Assembly: GCA_902524215.1 (NCBI GenBank)
Contig: CABZCK010000009.1
Location: 1-35,905, forward strand
From: an uncultured SAR116 cluster alpha proteobacterium
GTDB lineage: Bacteria > Pseudomonadota > Alphaproteobacteria > Puniceispirillales > Marisalimonadaceae
Length of the DNA stretch: 35,905 nucleotides
Direction of reading: 5' to 3'
Shown piece after piece: positions 7,842 to 18,793 of the stretch. The translations under genes were made by a program, and so were the position numbers. Positions within the stretch are counted from its first letter, which is position 1, and the number at the start of each line of letters is the position of its first letter. Under the pieces are notes generated by a model. It was not told the origin of the DNA and ran no database searches. It worked only from the letters and a program-made list of their open reading frames with translations.

Positions 7842-8733
7842 TCATCTACAAATTTTAAGACAAAATGGAAAAAGTTTTTACTGGGCTGGTAAATTGTTAC
7901 CAAAAAAATATCTTATTAGGTGTGCTGAATTATACTCTTTTTGTAGATTATTAGATGATATAGCTGATACTAAAACAAAAAATAAAAATTTAATAAAGTT
8001 AAACTATATTTTAGATTTAATTAAGAAAAATGATTACCAAAAATTAGAGCAAAATAAAATCTATGTCCCTAGCTATTTAAAAAATTGTAAGTTAGCCAAA
8101 AGTAAAATTATAGATCTTATTCACGGTTTAATCTTTGATCAAAAATTAGTTAGAATAAAAAGTGAAAAAGAATTAATTTTATATTGTTATAGAGTTGCTG
8201 GCACTGTAGGTATATTAATGTGTATTGCTCTTGAATGTAAAAATAAAAATTCTTTTAATTTTGCCACTGATTTAGGTATAGCTATGCAACTAACAAATAT
8301 ACTGAGGGATATAGAAGAAGATGCAAAACTTAATAGACGTTACTTGCCGGGTAAGTTTATAAATAATTTAACTCCTAAGGAAATCTTAATTTTAACTGAA
8401 GATCATGATCATTCGAATCACTCAATTTTAAAAGATGCCATAAAAAAAATTTTACTAATTTCTGAATTTTATTACAAAAGCGGAAATAAAGGATTAGTTT
8501 TTCTAAATTTAAAGTTTAGAATTGCTATTTGTATCGCTTCAAATGTTTATAGAGAAATTGGAGTAAAATTAAAAAAAAATAAATTTATTTGGTATAAAGG
8601 AAGAATTTACACAACGAATTTTGAAAAGCTTAAGCTTACACTTAAAACTTTTATAAATATATTTGATCTTTTTAAATTAAAATTTCCAAAACATAATCAA
8701 AGTTTGCATAAACACTTAAGAGAAATTTTATGA
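7834..8733 (+). CDS. crtB: Phytoene synthase
   Basis: A 299-aa squalene/phytoene synthase family protein. The first Asp-rich motif is LLDDIADT (Asp41, Asp42, Asp45) and the second is NILRDIEED (Asp159, Asp163), followed by the family's RRYLP. These Asp residues bind Mg2+ and diphosphate. The enzyme joins two geranylgeranyl diphosphates head to head to give phytoene, the first committed step towards retinal here. Its start lies inside crtI and its stop overlaps the crtY start (ATGA), so translation is coupled on both sides. No GGPP synthase gene (crtE) accompanies it, so its substrate must come from a prenyltransferase encoded elsewhere. Confidence 0.97.
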   Translation: MSNHLQILRQNGKSFYWAGKLLPKKYLIRCAELYSFCRLLDDIADTKTKNKNLIKLNYILDLIKKNDYQKLEQNKIYVPSYLKNCKLAKSKIIDLIHGLIFDQKLVRIKSEKELILYCYRVAGTVGILMCIALECKNKNSFNFATDLGIAMQLTNILRDIEEDAKLNRRYLPGKFINNLTPKEILILTEDHDHSNHSILKDAIKKILLISEFYYKSGNKGLVFLNLKFRIAICIASNVYREIGVKLKKNKFIWYKGRIYTTNFEKLKLTLKTFINIFDLFKLKFPKHNQSLHKHLREIL

Positions 8734-9824
8734 AAAAAAAAATTATCAATATTTTTGGTGGTGGCTGTGCAGGATTTTCTTTTATAAGGAGATCACAAGA
8801 GGTTAAAGATGCTATATTTAAATTTTATATAGGATCAGAAAATAGTGAAAAAGATCATTATTGGGGCTTTTGGAGAAATAAATATTCTCATGATTTTGAT
8901 GAAATTTGTCTTAAATGGAATAAATGGAAAATCATAAATTACGAGAATGAAAAAACATTTTTTTCAAATCAGCATCCGTACTGCTTAATAAATAAAAATA
9001 AATGGATAAATTTTTGTAAGGTAAAAATAAAAAATTCAAATGTAAAAATAATAAAAAAAAAGGTTGAAGATAAAAATTCAAAATTTTTTGTTGATGAAAA
9101 ACTTATTGAAGGAGACCACTTTTTTGATAGTAGGAATATAGCCTCTTCTAAGAATATATTATTACAGCATTTCATAGGCTTAACAATTGAGACTAATGAT
9201 AATAAATTTGACCCATCTACAGTTATCCTAATGGATTTTAGGTGTAATCAATCACGTGGGTTACATTTTATCTATTTTATACCCTTTTCTGAGAACAAAG
9301 CTTTAATAGAGTCTACTTTATTTTCAAAAAATGTTGAAGACAGGAAATTTTATTTAAGTGCTATTAATTCTTATTTAAAAAGTTTTTTTAATATAAAGTT
9401 TTTTAAAGTTATTAAAGAAGAAAAAGGGATAATACCTATGCACCATATGAATTTTTCCCAGGAAAATTCTGTTAGCATTGGAACTAGAGGTGGAGCAACA
9501 AAACCGTCGTCTGGTTACACTTTTATTTTTATACAAAAACAAATTAGTAATATTATTTATCAATTAAATAATAACTTAAAAATTAATAATATAATCCATA
9601 CTAAATTCAGTCTATTAATGGATAAAATTTTTATAAAAGCCCTTGAAAAAAAACCTGAAATTTTTCCAGATTTATTTTATAAAATGAATTGTAGATTATC
9701 TGGAGATGAAATGGCCTTATTTATGAATGGTAATCAAAGTTTAAAAACTTGGTTAAAAATTATATATTCTTTACCAAAACTTTTATTTTTGAATGCAATA
9801 TGGCACTATATTAAACGAAATTGA
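8730..9824 (+). CDS. crtY: Lycopene beta-cyclase (CrtY type)
   Basis: The 364-aa protein starts with a flavin-type nucleotide loop (IFGGGCAGF). It contains the CrtY-type segments DHYWGFW, QHFIGLTIE, FDPSTVILMDFR and, near the C-terminus, GTRGGATKPSSGYTF. It cyclises both ends of lycopene to beta-carotene at the membrane. The sequence is unusually rich in Lys, Asn and Ile and diverged from textbook CrtY, but the motif order is intact. The ATG overlaps the crtB stop by 4 bases. A gap of 10 bases leads to blh. Confidence 0.93.
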   Translation: MKKKIINIFGGGCAGFSFIRRSQEVKDAIFKFYIGSENSEKDHYWGFWRNKYSHDFDEICLKWNKWKIINYENEKTFFSNQHPYCLINKNKWINFCKVKIKNSNVKIIKKKVEDKNSKFFVDEKLIEGDHFFDSRNIASSKNILLQHFIGLTIETNDNKFDPSTVILMDFRCNQSRGLHFIYFIPFSENKALIESTLFSKNVEDRKFYLSAINSYLKSFFNIKFFKVIKEEKGIIPMHHMNFSQENSVSIGTRGGATKPSSGYTFIFIQKQISNIIYQLNNNLKINNIIHTKFSLLMDKIFIKALEKKPEIFPDLFYKMNCRLSGDEMALFMNGNQSLKTWLKIIYSLPKLLFLNAIWHYIKRN

Positions 9825-9834
9825 AAATTAATTA

Positions 9835-10644
9835 ATGTTTGATTTATTTGATTATTTATCTTTGATTTTAATTTTTGTTTTTGGAGTTCCCCATGGTGCC
9901 TTTGATGCTTCAATAGCACTAACATTAGGCTATTATGAGAACTTAAAATCAAAGTTAGTTTTTATTTTTTTATACATTTTATTAGCTTTAGCCGTAGCTA
10001 TTACTTGGTATTTGTTTCCAACATTTGTTTTAATAATTTTCTTATTTATAAGTATCCTTCATTTTGGACTTGGAGATACAAACTGGTCAAAAAGTTTTAG
10101 ATGTTTGTTATCAATTTATATTAATGGCGGAATAATTATATTTGGAATAAGTTTTTTACACTATGAAGAAGTTAACTCAATTTATCAAATTCTTTTAAAC
10201 GATTCTAATACATATTATGTCTGGTACATTTTAGAATTTGGTTTAATTTTGTGGTTGTTACTATTACCATTTAATACCTATATAAATTTTGATGAAATTA
10301 AAAAAGCTTATATTATTCGTATTTCTATAATATCTATAATTATTTACACAACAAATGCAATTTTCGCTTTTTCTTTTTATTTTTGTTTCATTCATAGTTT
10401 TAACCACATCAAAAGAATATTGCCATCATTAAGAAATAATTTATCTGATAAAAATATAAAAAATATGTTTTTATTTTTTACAGTTTTGACATGGATTTTA
10501 GGTTTTATAATTTTTACATATTTAAATTATTATGGAACATTAGATCATTCTATTATAAAAATAACTTTTATTGGTCTAGCTGCCTTAACCTTTCCTCATA
10601 TGATATTAGTAGATCTATATTTTAGACCATCTCTAAAAATTTAG
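9835..10644 (+). CDS. blh: Beta-carotene 15,15'-dioxygenase (Brp/Blh family), retinal formation
   Basis: A 269-aa polytopic membrane protein with the Blh histidine pattern: GVPHGAFD (His20), LHFGLGD (His76), HSFNHIK (His187, His191) and FPHM (His255). These His residues are known to hold the catalytic iron. It cleaves beta-carotene into two retinals, completing chromophore supply for proteorhodopsin. The start at 9835 places the first conserved motif about 20 residues in, as in the family. Its last 23 bases overlap the 3' end of the oppositely oriented ubiA, with no terminator visible between the two convergent genes. Confidence 0.95.
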   Translation: MFDLFDYLSLILIFVFGVPHGAFDASIALTLGYYENLKSKLVFIFLYILLALAVAITWYLFPTFVLIIFLFISILHFGLGDTNWSKSFRCLLSIYINGGIIIFGISFLHYEEVNSIYQILLNDSNTYYVWYILEFGLILWLLLLPFNTYINFDEIKKAYIIRISIISIIIYTTNAIFAFSFYFCFIHSFNHIKRILPSLRNNLSDKNIKNMFLFFTVLTWILGFIIFTYLNYYGTLDHSIIKITFIGLAALTFPHMILVDLYFRPSLKI

Positions 10645-11530
10645 ATAAAGACCCAATAGTTAAAAATAAACCAGCTATTCTATTAGAGTTAAATAGTTTT
10701 AATGATTCATATCTATTAATCATTTTAGTTTTTTGTATTTGATAAATGAAGTGAATAAGCATAAAAAATAAACCTATATACCAACCAAAGTGGATTTTTA
10801 AAATTATACCTGCCAAAAGAAAGTTTGAAATTGAAATTAAGTAAAAAAATGTGATAAATTTAACATAATAATTTTCAGTTGTAATTGCTGTATTTTTTAC
10901 ATTAAAGATTTTATCTTCAAATTTATCTTGATAACCATATATAGTATCATATCCAATTACCCAAAACACAGTTCCTAGATAAAGGAAAAGAATTCCAGTG
11001 TTAAAGTCTGTATTTGTTGCAGCCCAGGCTGTAGGAACACCCCAGCTAAATGTTATACCCAATACAAATTGAGGCCATTTTGTAACTCTTTTCGCAAGTG
11101 GATATAAAACAATTAATGGAAGAGATGATAAAGCAATTAACCATGTAAACTTATTTAAGTTTAGTAAGCACAATAAAGAAATAGTTAAAAGTATAATTAA
11201 AAATCCAAAAGCTGCTTTTGTAGACACTTCTCCACTCGCAATAGGTCTATGACGAGTCCTTGAAATTTTTTTATCAATATCTTTATCCCAAAGGTCATTT
11301 ATAGTACAGCCAGCCGCTCTCATTGAAAACGCACCAATTATAAATATAAAATAAATCTCAAGTAAATCTGTTATTGAATTTAAAAATATAGGAAGTGTCC
11401 ATAGACATGGAAGTAGTAAAAGCCAACTGCCTATTGGTCGATCAAATCTACCTAATCTAATCCATTTGTGATATTTTTTTGGTAATTTATCCCACCACCC
11501 CTTATTAGGCATATCAGTTTTTATATTCAT
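10622..11530 (-). CDS. ubiA: 4-hydroxybenzoate polyprenyltransferase
   Basis: A 302-aa integral membrane prenyltransferase with about eight to nine hydrophobic segments. The first Asp-rich motif is NDLWDKDID (Asn78, Asp79, Asp82, Asp86), followed by the UbiA-typical RTRHRPIASG. The second is YDTIYGYQDK. It attaches the polyprenyl tail to 4-hydroxybenzoate in ubiquinone synthesis; ubiquinone feeds the respiratory chain. ubiA, rsmE and gshA lie together in many alphaproteobacteria, here with ubiA divergent from rsmE across 58 A/T-rich bases that include a (TA)6 run at 11540-11551. A heme O synthase or chlorophyll synthase role is less likely: ctaB is elsewhere in the window. Confidence 0.95.
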   Translation of the reverse strand: MNIKTDMPNKGWWDKLPKKYHKWIRLGRFDRPIGSWLLLLPCLWTLPIFLNSITDLLEIYFIFIIGAFSMRAAGCTINDLWDKDIDKKISRTRHRPIASGEVSTKAAFGFLIILLTISLLCLLNLNKFTWLIALSSLPLIVLYPLAKRVTKWPQFVLGITFSWGVPTAWAATNTDFNTGILFLYLGTVFWVIGYDTIYGYQDKFEDKIFNVKNTAITTENYYVKFITFFYLISISNFLLAGIILKIHFGWYIGLFFMLIHFIYQIQKTKMINRYESLKLFNSNRIAGLFLTIGSLSKFLEMV

Positions 11531-11588
11531 AATTTATAGTATATATATATAAATTACTGTTAATGTATATGGTAAATAAAAAATAAAA

Positions 11589-12335
11589 ATGAAAACAAAA
11601 GTTAAAAATGTAATAAGATTATATTGTAATCAGAAACTCTCTTTAAATAATATAATTGTATTAAATAAAGCTGATACTCATTACTTAAAAAATGTGATGC
11701 GATGTAAAAAAAATGATCATATAAATTTATTTAATGAAAATGATAAAGAGTTTTGTTCTAAAATATTAGAAATAAAAAAATACGAAACAATTTTAGAAAT
11801 TTTTGAATTATCAACTAATACTGAAATTATAAATGACATATTTCTTATTTTTTCATTAGTAAAAAAAAATAAAATGGATTTTATCATCCAAAAGGCAACT
11901 GAATTAGGAGTAAAAAAAATTTTTCCGATTTTAACTGAAAGGTCATCTGTTAGAAAAATTAATACAAGTAGAATGCTTGCTATTGCAAAGGAAGCTAGTG
12001 AACAATCAAAGAGAATCTCAATTCCAGAAATTAATAAATTATTAACAATACATGAGTTATTAGAGAAATGGGATGAAAAAAGAACTATTTTATATGCAGA
12101 CGAAATTTTAAAAATAAGTAAAAATTTAACTACCCTAAATAGAAAAAATTTTGTTAAATCATCTCTATTAGTTGGGCCAGAAGGAGGGTTTTCTGCGGAA
12201 GAAAATGATATGTTAAAAACTTACAAATATGTGTTTCCTATAAGTTTTGGTGAAACTATCTTAAGATCAGATACTGCTGCAATAGTAGGTTTATCTTATT
12301 TAAATATAATAAATTCAAATTACAAAATAAATTAA
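11589..12335 (+). CDS. rsmE: 16S rRNA (uracil-1498-N3)-methyltransferase
   Basis: The 248-aa protein has the RsmE layout: a short N-terminal PUA-like domain (IRLYCNQKL..., HYLKNVMRCKKND), then a SPOUT methyltransferase domain with QKATELGVKKIFPI, ERSS, EASEQSKR, the SAM-binding LLVGPEGGFSAEE and the C-terminal FGETILRSDTAAIVGLSYL knot segment. It methylates U1498 of 16S rRNA. The start gives seven residues before the usual IRL opening, which is acceptable. gshA follows 22 bases downstream. Confidence 0.95.
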   Translation: MKTKVKNVIRLYCNQKLSLNNIIVLNKADTHYLKNVMRCKKNDHINLFNENDKEFCSKILEIKKYETILEIFELSTNTEIINDIFLIFSLVKKNKMDFIIQKATELGVKKIFPILTERSSVRKINTSRMLAIAKEASEQSKRISIPEINKLLTIHELLEKWDEKRTILYADEILKISKNLTTLNRKNFVKSSLLVGPEGGFSAEENDMLKTYKYVFPISFGETILRSDTAAIVGLSYLNIINSNYKIN

Positions 12336-12357
12336 TGTAATAACTAGAGAATAATAA

Positions 12358-13710
12358 ATGGATAATAAACAAACATTAGATTTTGATAAAATTTGTCAAT
12401 GGTTTAAAGACGGAGAAAAGAAAAGAGAAAATTGGCTAATTGGAACTGAACATGAAAAATTTTTATTTAGAAGAAATGATTTCAAAAGATTGGATTACGA
12501 AGATTTAAAAGGAATAAAATTTATTTTAAACAAGATCGCCGAAGAGAAAGATTGGGAGAAAATTAGTGAAAATGATAATTTAATTGGATTAAAACATAAA
12601 TCAGGTTCTTCTATTTCTCTTGAGCCTGGTGGACAATTTGAGTTATCTGGAGCACCTTTAAAAAATTTACATATGACCTGTAACGAAGCAGGATTGCATT
12701 TGAACTTAATGAAAAAAATTTCAAATGAACTAGATTTCGTGATGCTTGGATTAGGATATGATCCCATCTCTAAAAGAGATCAGATCAACTGGATGCCAAA
12801 AAACAGATATGAAATTATGAAAAATCATATGCCAAAAGTTGGGAATCTTGGAATAGATATGATGATTAGAACTTGTACTATTCAAGTTAATTTAGACTAT
12901 TTAGATGAAAAGGACATGATTAAGAAATTTCAAGCTTCACTGGCATTGCAACCTATAGCAACTGCTTTATTCTCAAACTCACCATTTATTGAAGGCAAGT
13001 TGAGTAATTATTTATCTTTAAGGGCTTATACCTGGACAGATACTGATAGAAAAAGATCTGGTTTCCCAGATATTGTTTTCAGTAAAGATTTTGGATATGA
13101 AGCTTGGACAGAATATCTTTTAACCGTGCCAATGTATTTTATTCATGATAATGGTAAATATTATGATGTTGCTGGAAAATCATTTTCAAAATTTATGGAT
13201 GGAAAACTTGAAGGTTTCGAAGGCAAATTTCCTTCTTTATCAGATTGGGAAGATCATGTAACTGTTGCTTTTCCAGAGGTTCGATTAAAGCAATATTTAG
13301 AAATGAGAGGTGCAGATGGTGGCCCATGGAATAGAATTTGTGCTTTACCTGCATTTTGGGTTGGTCTTTTATATGATGAAAAAAGTTTAGATGATACTTT
13401 TAATGTGGCAAAAAAGTTTATGGATGTCACTTTATTAGAAGAAAGCAGAATATCTGCTGCCAAATTTGGATTAAATGGTATTATAGGAGAATCTAAAATT
13501 GTTGATGTTGCACAAGATCTTTTAAATATATCTTTTGAAGGTCTTGAAAGAAGAAATTTTAAAGATAAAAATGGAATTAGTGAAACACAATTTTTAGATC
13601 CATTGTTAAATATTTTAGAAAATGGTCAAACACCAGCGGATGACTTGTTAAAAAAATTCAATGGTACTTGGGAAAAGGACATTTATAAAATTTTTACAAT
13701 CAGCAATTAA
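12358..13710 (+). CDS. gshA: Glutamate-cysteine ligase (alphaproteobacterial/plant-type)
   Basis: A 450-aa protein matching the GCS2 class found in alphaproteobacteria and plants, with TEHEKFLF near the N-terminus, SISLEPGGQFELSG, and the central YLSLRAYTWTDTDRKRSG segment. It makes gamma-glutamylcysteine from glutamate and cysteine with ATP, the first step of glutathione synthesis. Length is normal. It follows rsmE in the same direction. Its stop overlaps the stop of convergent tldD by 3-4 bases. The possible GGCT-like protein at 4502-5275 would, if real, act on the product pathway. Confidence 0.95.
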   Translation: MDNKQTLDFDKICQWFKDGEKKRENWLIGTEHEKFLFRRNDFKRLDYEDLKGIKFILNKIAEEKDWEKISENDNLIGLKHKSGSSISLEPGGQFELSGAPLKNLHMTCNEAGLHLNLMKKISNELDFVMLGLGYDPISKRDQINWMPKNRYEIMKNHMPKVGNLGIDMMIRTCTIQVNLDYLDEKDMIKKFQASLALQPIATALFSNSPFIEGKLSNYLSLRAYTWTDTDRKRSGFPDIVFSKDFGYEAWTEYLLTVPMYFIHDNGKYYDVAGKSFSKFMDGKLEGFEGKFPSLSDWEDHVTVAFPEVRLKQYLEMRGADGGPWNRICALPAFWVGLLYDEKSLDDTFNVAKKFMDVTLLEESRISAAKFGLNGIIGESKIVDVAQDLLNISFEGLERRNFKDKNGISETQFLDPLLNILENGQTPADDLLKKFNGTWEKDIYKIFTISN

Positions 13711-15152
13711 ATATTTGTTCCACCTATTGTAATGCCATCCATTAATAATGTAGGTTGACCAACCCCTACAGGAACACCTTGACCGTCTTTTCCACAAGTG
13801 CCAATACCATCGTCAAGTTTAAGATCGTTTCCAATCATTTTGATTTTGTGCATCGCATTCGCTCCGTTACCAATTAAAGTGGCTCCTTTTATTGGGAATT
13901 TAATTTTACCATTTTCAATCATATAAGCTTCCGATGAAGAAAAAACAAAGTCTCCACTAGTGATGTCGACTTGACCTCCACCAAAATTCACGGCATAAAT
14001 TCCTTTATCTACAGTTTTAATTATTTCATTTGGTGTAAAATTTCCATTATCGAGGTAGGTATTTGTCATTCTAGGCATAGGGCAATGAGCAAAAGATTGT
14101 CTTCTTCCATTACCAGTAGGTTTAACATTCATTAGATATGCATTTTGAGTGTCTTGCATATACTTTACGAGAATACCATCTTCAATCAGTAAGTTTTTCG
14201 ACGTAGGTATACCTTCATCATCAATAGTTAATGAACCTCTTCTGTTAATTATCGTTCCATCATCAAATACATTTACACCTTTTGAAGCGACTCTTTCTCC
14301 AATCTTATTTGAATAAATAGATGTACCTTTTCTATTGAAATCGCCTTCTAATCCATGACCAACAGCCTCATGTAGCATAACTCCTGGCCAACCAGATCCT
14401 AAAACTACAGGCAACTCCCCTGCTGGAGCTGGTTGGGCATCTAAGTTTAAAATCGCTAGCCTTAATGCCTCTTGAACTTTTATTTTCCAGTTTTTTTCGT
14501 CGACCCATTCATCGTATAAAGTTCTTCCACCGTAGCCAGAAGAGCCAGATGATTTTTTATTTTTTGATTCAACAACAATTTGAATATTTAACCTCACTAA
14601 AGGTCTTAAATCTGCATGATTTTCAAAATCTTTTTTTAAAATTTGAATTGACGAAAAATTACCCGTTAATGAAACTGAAACTTGGATCACTCTATTGTCT
14701 AATTTTCTTGCAAAATCATTTATTTTTTCTAATAGCTTCACCTTTTTAGAGAATTCAAAATTATTTAGCGGATTTGTAGAAGTATATAATGGTTTAGAGT
14801 ATCTATTATTTATATAAGTAGTTCCATTTTTTTTATTTGAGTTAGTAATTGAGTTAACTGTTTTTGAGGCATGAACTATATTTTTAAAAGTAATATTATT
14901 TGAGCTTGAAAAGGCTGAAGTATCATCTCTTATAGATCTAAAGCCAAAACCTTGGGAAGAATTTTGTGATATGTTTTGTATTCTTGAGTCAGTGAAATAA
15001 AGTGTTTCAAAATCTGTGTTTTCAAAATAAAGTTCACCGCCATTACAATTTTTGAGTGTGTTATTTACACAATCAAATGTCTTATTTTTAGAAATTTCAT
15101 TCTGTTCAAAAAAAATTTCGTCGGTGGATTTTATTGTATCTTGTGCATTCAT
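13707..15152 (-). CDS. tldD: TldD zinc metalloprotease
   Basis: The 481-aa protein carries the TldD zinc motif HEAVGHGLE (His261, Glu262, His266, Glu269), preceded by LGSGWPGVML and followed by DFNRKG. The C-terminal half has TSGDFVFSSSEAYMIENG and GNGANAMHKI, typical of the family. It is the catalytic partner of PmbA/TldE (2119-3480). It is known from enterobacteria to proteolyse unstructured peptides and mature microcin B17; here the substrates are unknown. In some alphaproteobacteria tldD lies directly upstream of the cox genes but in the opposite direction, as here. Translation starts at the ATG at 15152, next to a repeated motif in the shared upstream region. Confidence 0.96.
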   Translation of the reverse strand: MNAQDTIKSTDEIFFEQNEISKNKTFDCVNNTLKNCNGGELYFENTDFETLYFTDSRIQNISQNSSQGFGFRSIRDDTSAFSSSNNITFKNIVHASKTVNSITNSNKKNGTTYINNRYSKPLYTSTNPLNNFEFSKKVKLLEKINDFARKLDNRVIQVSVSLTGNFSSIQILKKDFENHADLRPLVRLNIQIVVESKNKKSSGSSGYGGRTLYDEWVDEKNWKIKVQEALRLAILNLDAQPAPAGELPVVLGSGWPGVMLHEAVGHGLEGDFNRKGTSIYSNKIGERVASKGVNVFDDGTIINRRGSLTIDDEGIPTSKNLLIEDGILVKYMQDTQNAYLMNVKPTGNGRRQSFAHCPMPRMTNTYLDNGNFTPNEIIKTVDKGIYAVNFGGGQVDITSGDFVFSSSEAYMIENGKIKFPIKGATLIGNGANAMHKIKMIGNDLKLDDGIGTCGKDGQGVPVGVGQPTLLMDGITIGGTNI

Positions 15153-15186
15153 GATTATTTAATAATACTATAGACGATTATTTAAT
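15153..15186. repeat. Two direct copies of GATTATTTAAT between tldD and coxB
   Basis: GATTATTTAAT occurs at 15153-15163 and again at 15176-15186; the following three bases differ at one position. The start-to-start distance is 23 bp, about two helix turns. Both copies lie in the 119-bp divergent region shared by tldD and the cox operon, so a regulator-binding role is possible. An A13 run follows at 15194-15206. I find no convincing -35/-10 pair for coxB; TATAAG at 15250-15255 is a weak candidate -10. Confidence 0.4.
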
Positions 15187-15271
15187 CATTAATAAAAAAA
15201 AAAAAACATTTTTACTAGAAATTTTCTTTAAAAAGTTTAAATAAATAAGTATAAGATAAAGATAACTAATT

Positions 15272-17712
<2,441 letters not shown>

Positions 17713-17732
17713 TTTAACAAAGTGATATTTAA

Positions 17733-18653
17733 TTGACAACTATCTTACAAAAAGATGGAGACATCTTAGACAATAAAATTTCATCAATAAACGATTTTTT
17801 TCAATTGATGAAACCTAGAGTTATGTCTTTAGTAATTTTTACTGCATTGATAGGTTACTTCTGTGGAGTTTTTTCAACAGAAACGATCTTAAATCCTTAT
17901 TTATCAATGATAGGTATTTTAGCTATTGCTCTGGGTGCAGGATCATCCGGAGTTCTTAATCAATGGTATGAAAGAGAAGTTGACTCAATGATGGAAAGAA
18001 CCAAAAATCGTCCTATTCCAAAAGGAAAAATTGAACCATCAGATGCATTAGCATTTGGCTTGATTGGAAGTATTTTGTCAATTATAATCTTAGGTTTGTG
18101 TATAAATTGGTTAGCTGGATTTTTACTTTTTTTCACAATAATTTTTTATGCGGTTTTTTACACTATATTTTTAAAAAGATATTCTTATCAAAATATTGTT
18201 ATTGGTGGTGCATCTGGTGCCTCTCCACCTGTAATTGGATATGTGTGTTCAACGGGTTCTTTTGGTATAGAGGCATTAATTTTATTTGGAATTATATTTT
18301 TGTGGACACCGCCACATTTTTGGTCTTTAGCTTTAAAAACTAAGTTAGAATATAAATTGGTTAATATCCCAATGCTACCAAATATAAAGGGTGATAAATC
18401 AACTAAGTTACACATTTTTATATATACGTTAATACTTGTTATATTTTCGACATTGCCTTATTTTTTTGATTTTAATTCAATTTTTTATCTTGCCTTTAGT
18501 ATATCTCTTGGGTTTAAATTTATATTTGAAGCATATAATTTATTGAAAATTAAAAATTATGATGAAAGAAAAGTTTTTAACTTTTCAATAATATACTTAT
18601 TTTTAATCTTTTCGTTAATACTTATAGATAAGATTCTTGTAAGGCTTATTTAA
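17733..18653 (+). CDS. ctaB: Heme O synthase (protoheme IX farnesyltransferase)
   Basis: A 306-aa UbiA-superfamily membrane protein. The first motif is NQWYEREVDSMMERTKNRP, followed by PKG. The second region includes SYQNIVIGGASGASPPVIG and WTPPHFWSLAL, all typical of CtaB/Cox10. It farnesylates heme b to heme o, the precursor of heme a for the oxidase encoded next to it. The start is TTG at 17733: a stop codon precedes it in frame, and the next ATG (residue 26) would cut into the conserved LMKPRVMSLV segment. It overlaps the following small ORF by one base. Confidence 0.96.
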   Translation: MTTILQKDGDILDNKISSINDFFQLMKPRVMSLVIFTALIGYFCGVFSTETILNPYLSMIGILAIALGAGSSGVLNQWYEREVDSMMERTKNRPIPKGKIEPSDALAFGLIGSILSIIILGLCINWLAGFLLFFTIIFYAVFYTIFLKRYSYQNIVIGGASGASPPVIGYVCSTGSFGIEALILFGIIFLWTPPHFWSLALKTKLEYKLVNIPMLPNIKGDKSTKLHIFIYTLILVIFSTLPYFFDFNSIFYLAFSISLGFKFIFEAYNLLKIKNYDERKVFNFSIIYLFLIFSLILIDKILVRLI

Positions 18654-18793
18654 TGAACGATTTTAAAACACCTAATTTCATTGAAAAATTTTATAAAGAC
18701 AGAAAATCAAAAAACAACGCTATTTTACTTTTAATAATTTTTTTTGTCATTCTGTTTTTTTTTATAACAATACTTAGAATGAATATTACTTAA
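18653..18793 (+). CDS. 46-aa single-helix membrane protein of the cox operon (CoxF-like position)
   Basis: An ATG at 18653, whose A is the last base of the ctaB stop, opens a 46-codon frame ending at TAA 18791-18793, directly abutting the ctaG ATG at 18794. The protein begins MNDFKTPNFIEKFYKDRKS, then has one hydrophobic helix of about 20 residues (roughly 23-42, rich in Ile, Leu and Phe) and a short polar tail. A charged N-terminus followed by one membrane segment fits the small CoxF-type proteins that many alphaproteobacteria encode between ctaB and ctaG; the match is by position and layout only. Perfect packing with no spare bases on either side argues that it is translated. Confidence 0.75.
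   Translation: MNDFKTPNFIEKFYKDRKSKNNAILLLIIFFVILFFFITILRMNIT

Noticed and set aside
11540-11551. (TA)6 tract between ubiA and rsmE as a regulatory palindrome
   Set aside because: Simple dinucleotide repeats are self-complementary by nature and frequent in such A/T-rich spacers.
13707-15152. Separation of tldD from pmbA as a broken or degenerate system
   Set aside because: Both proteins are full length with intact motifs, and separated tldD and tldE genes are the usual state in proteobacteria.
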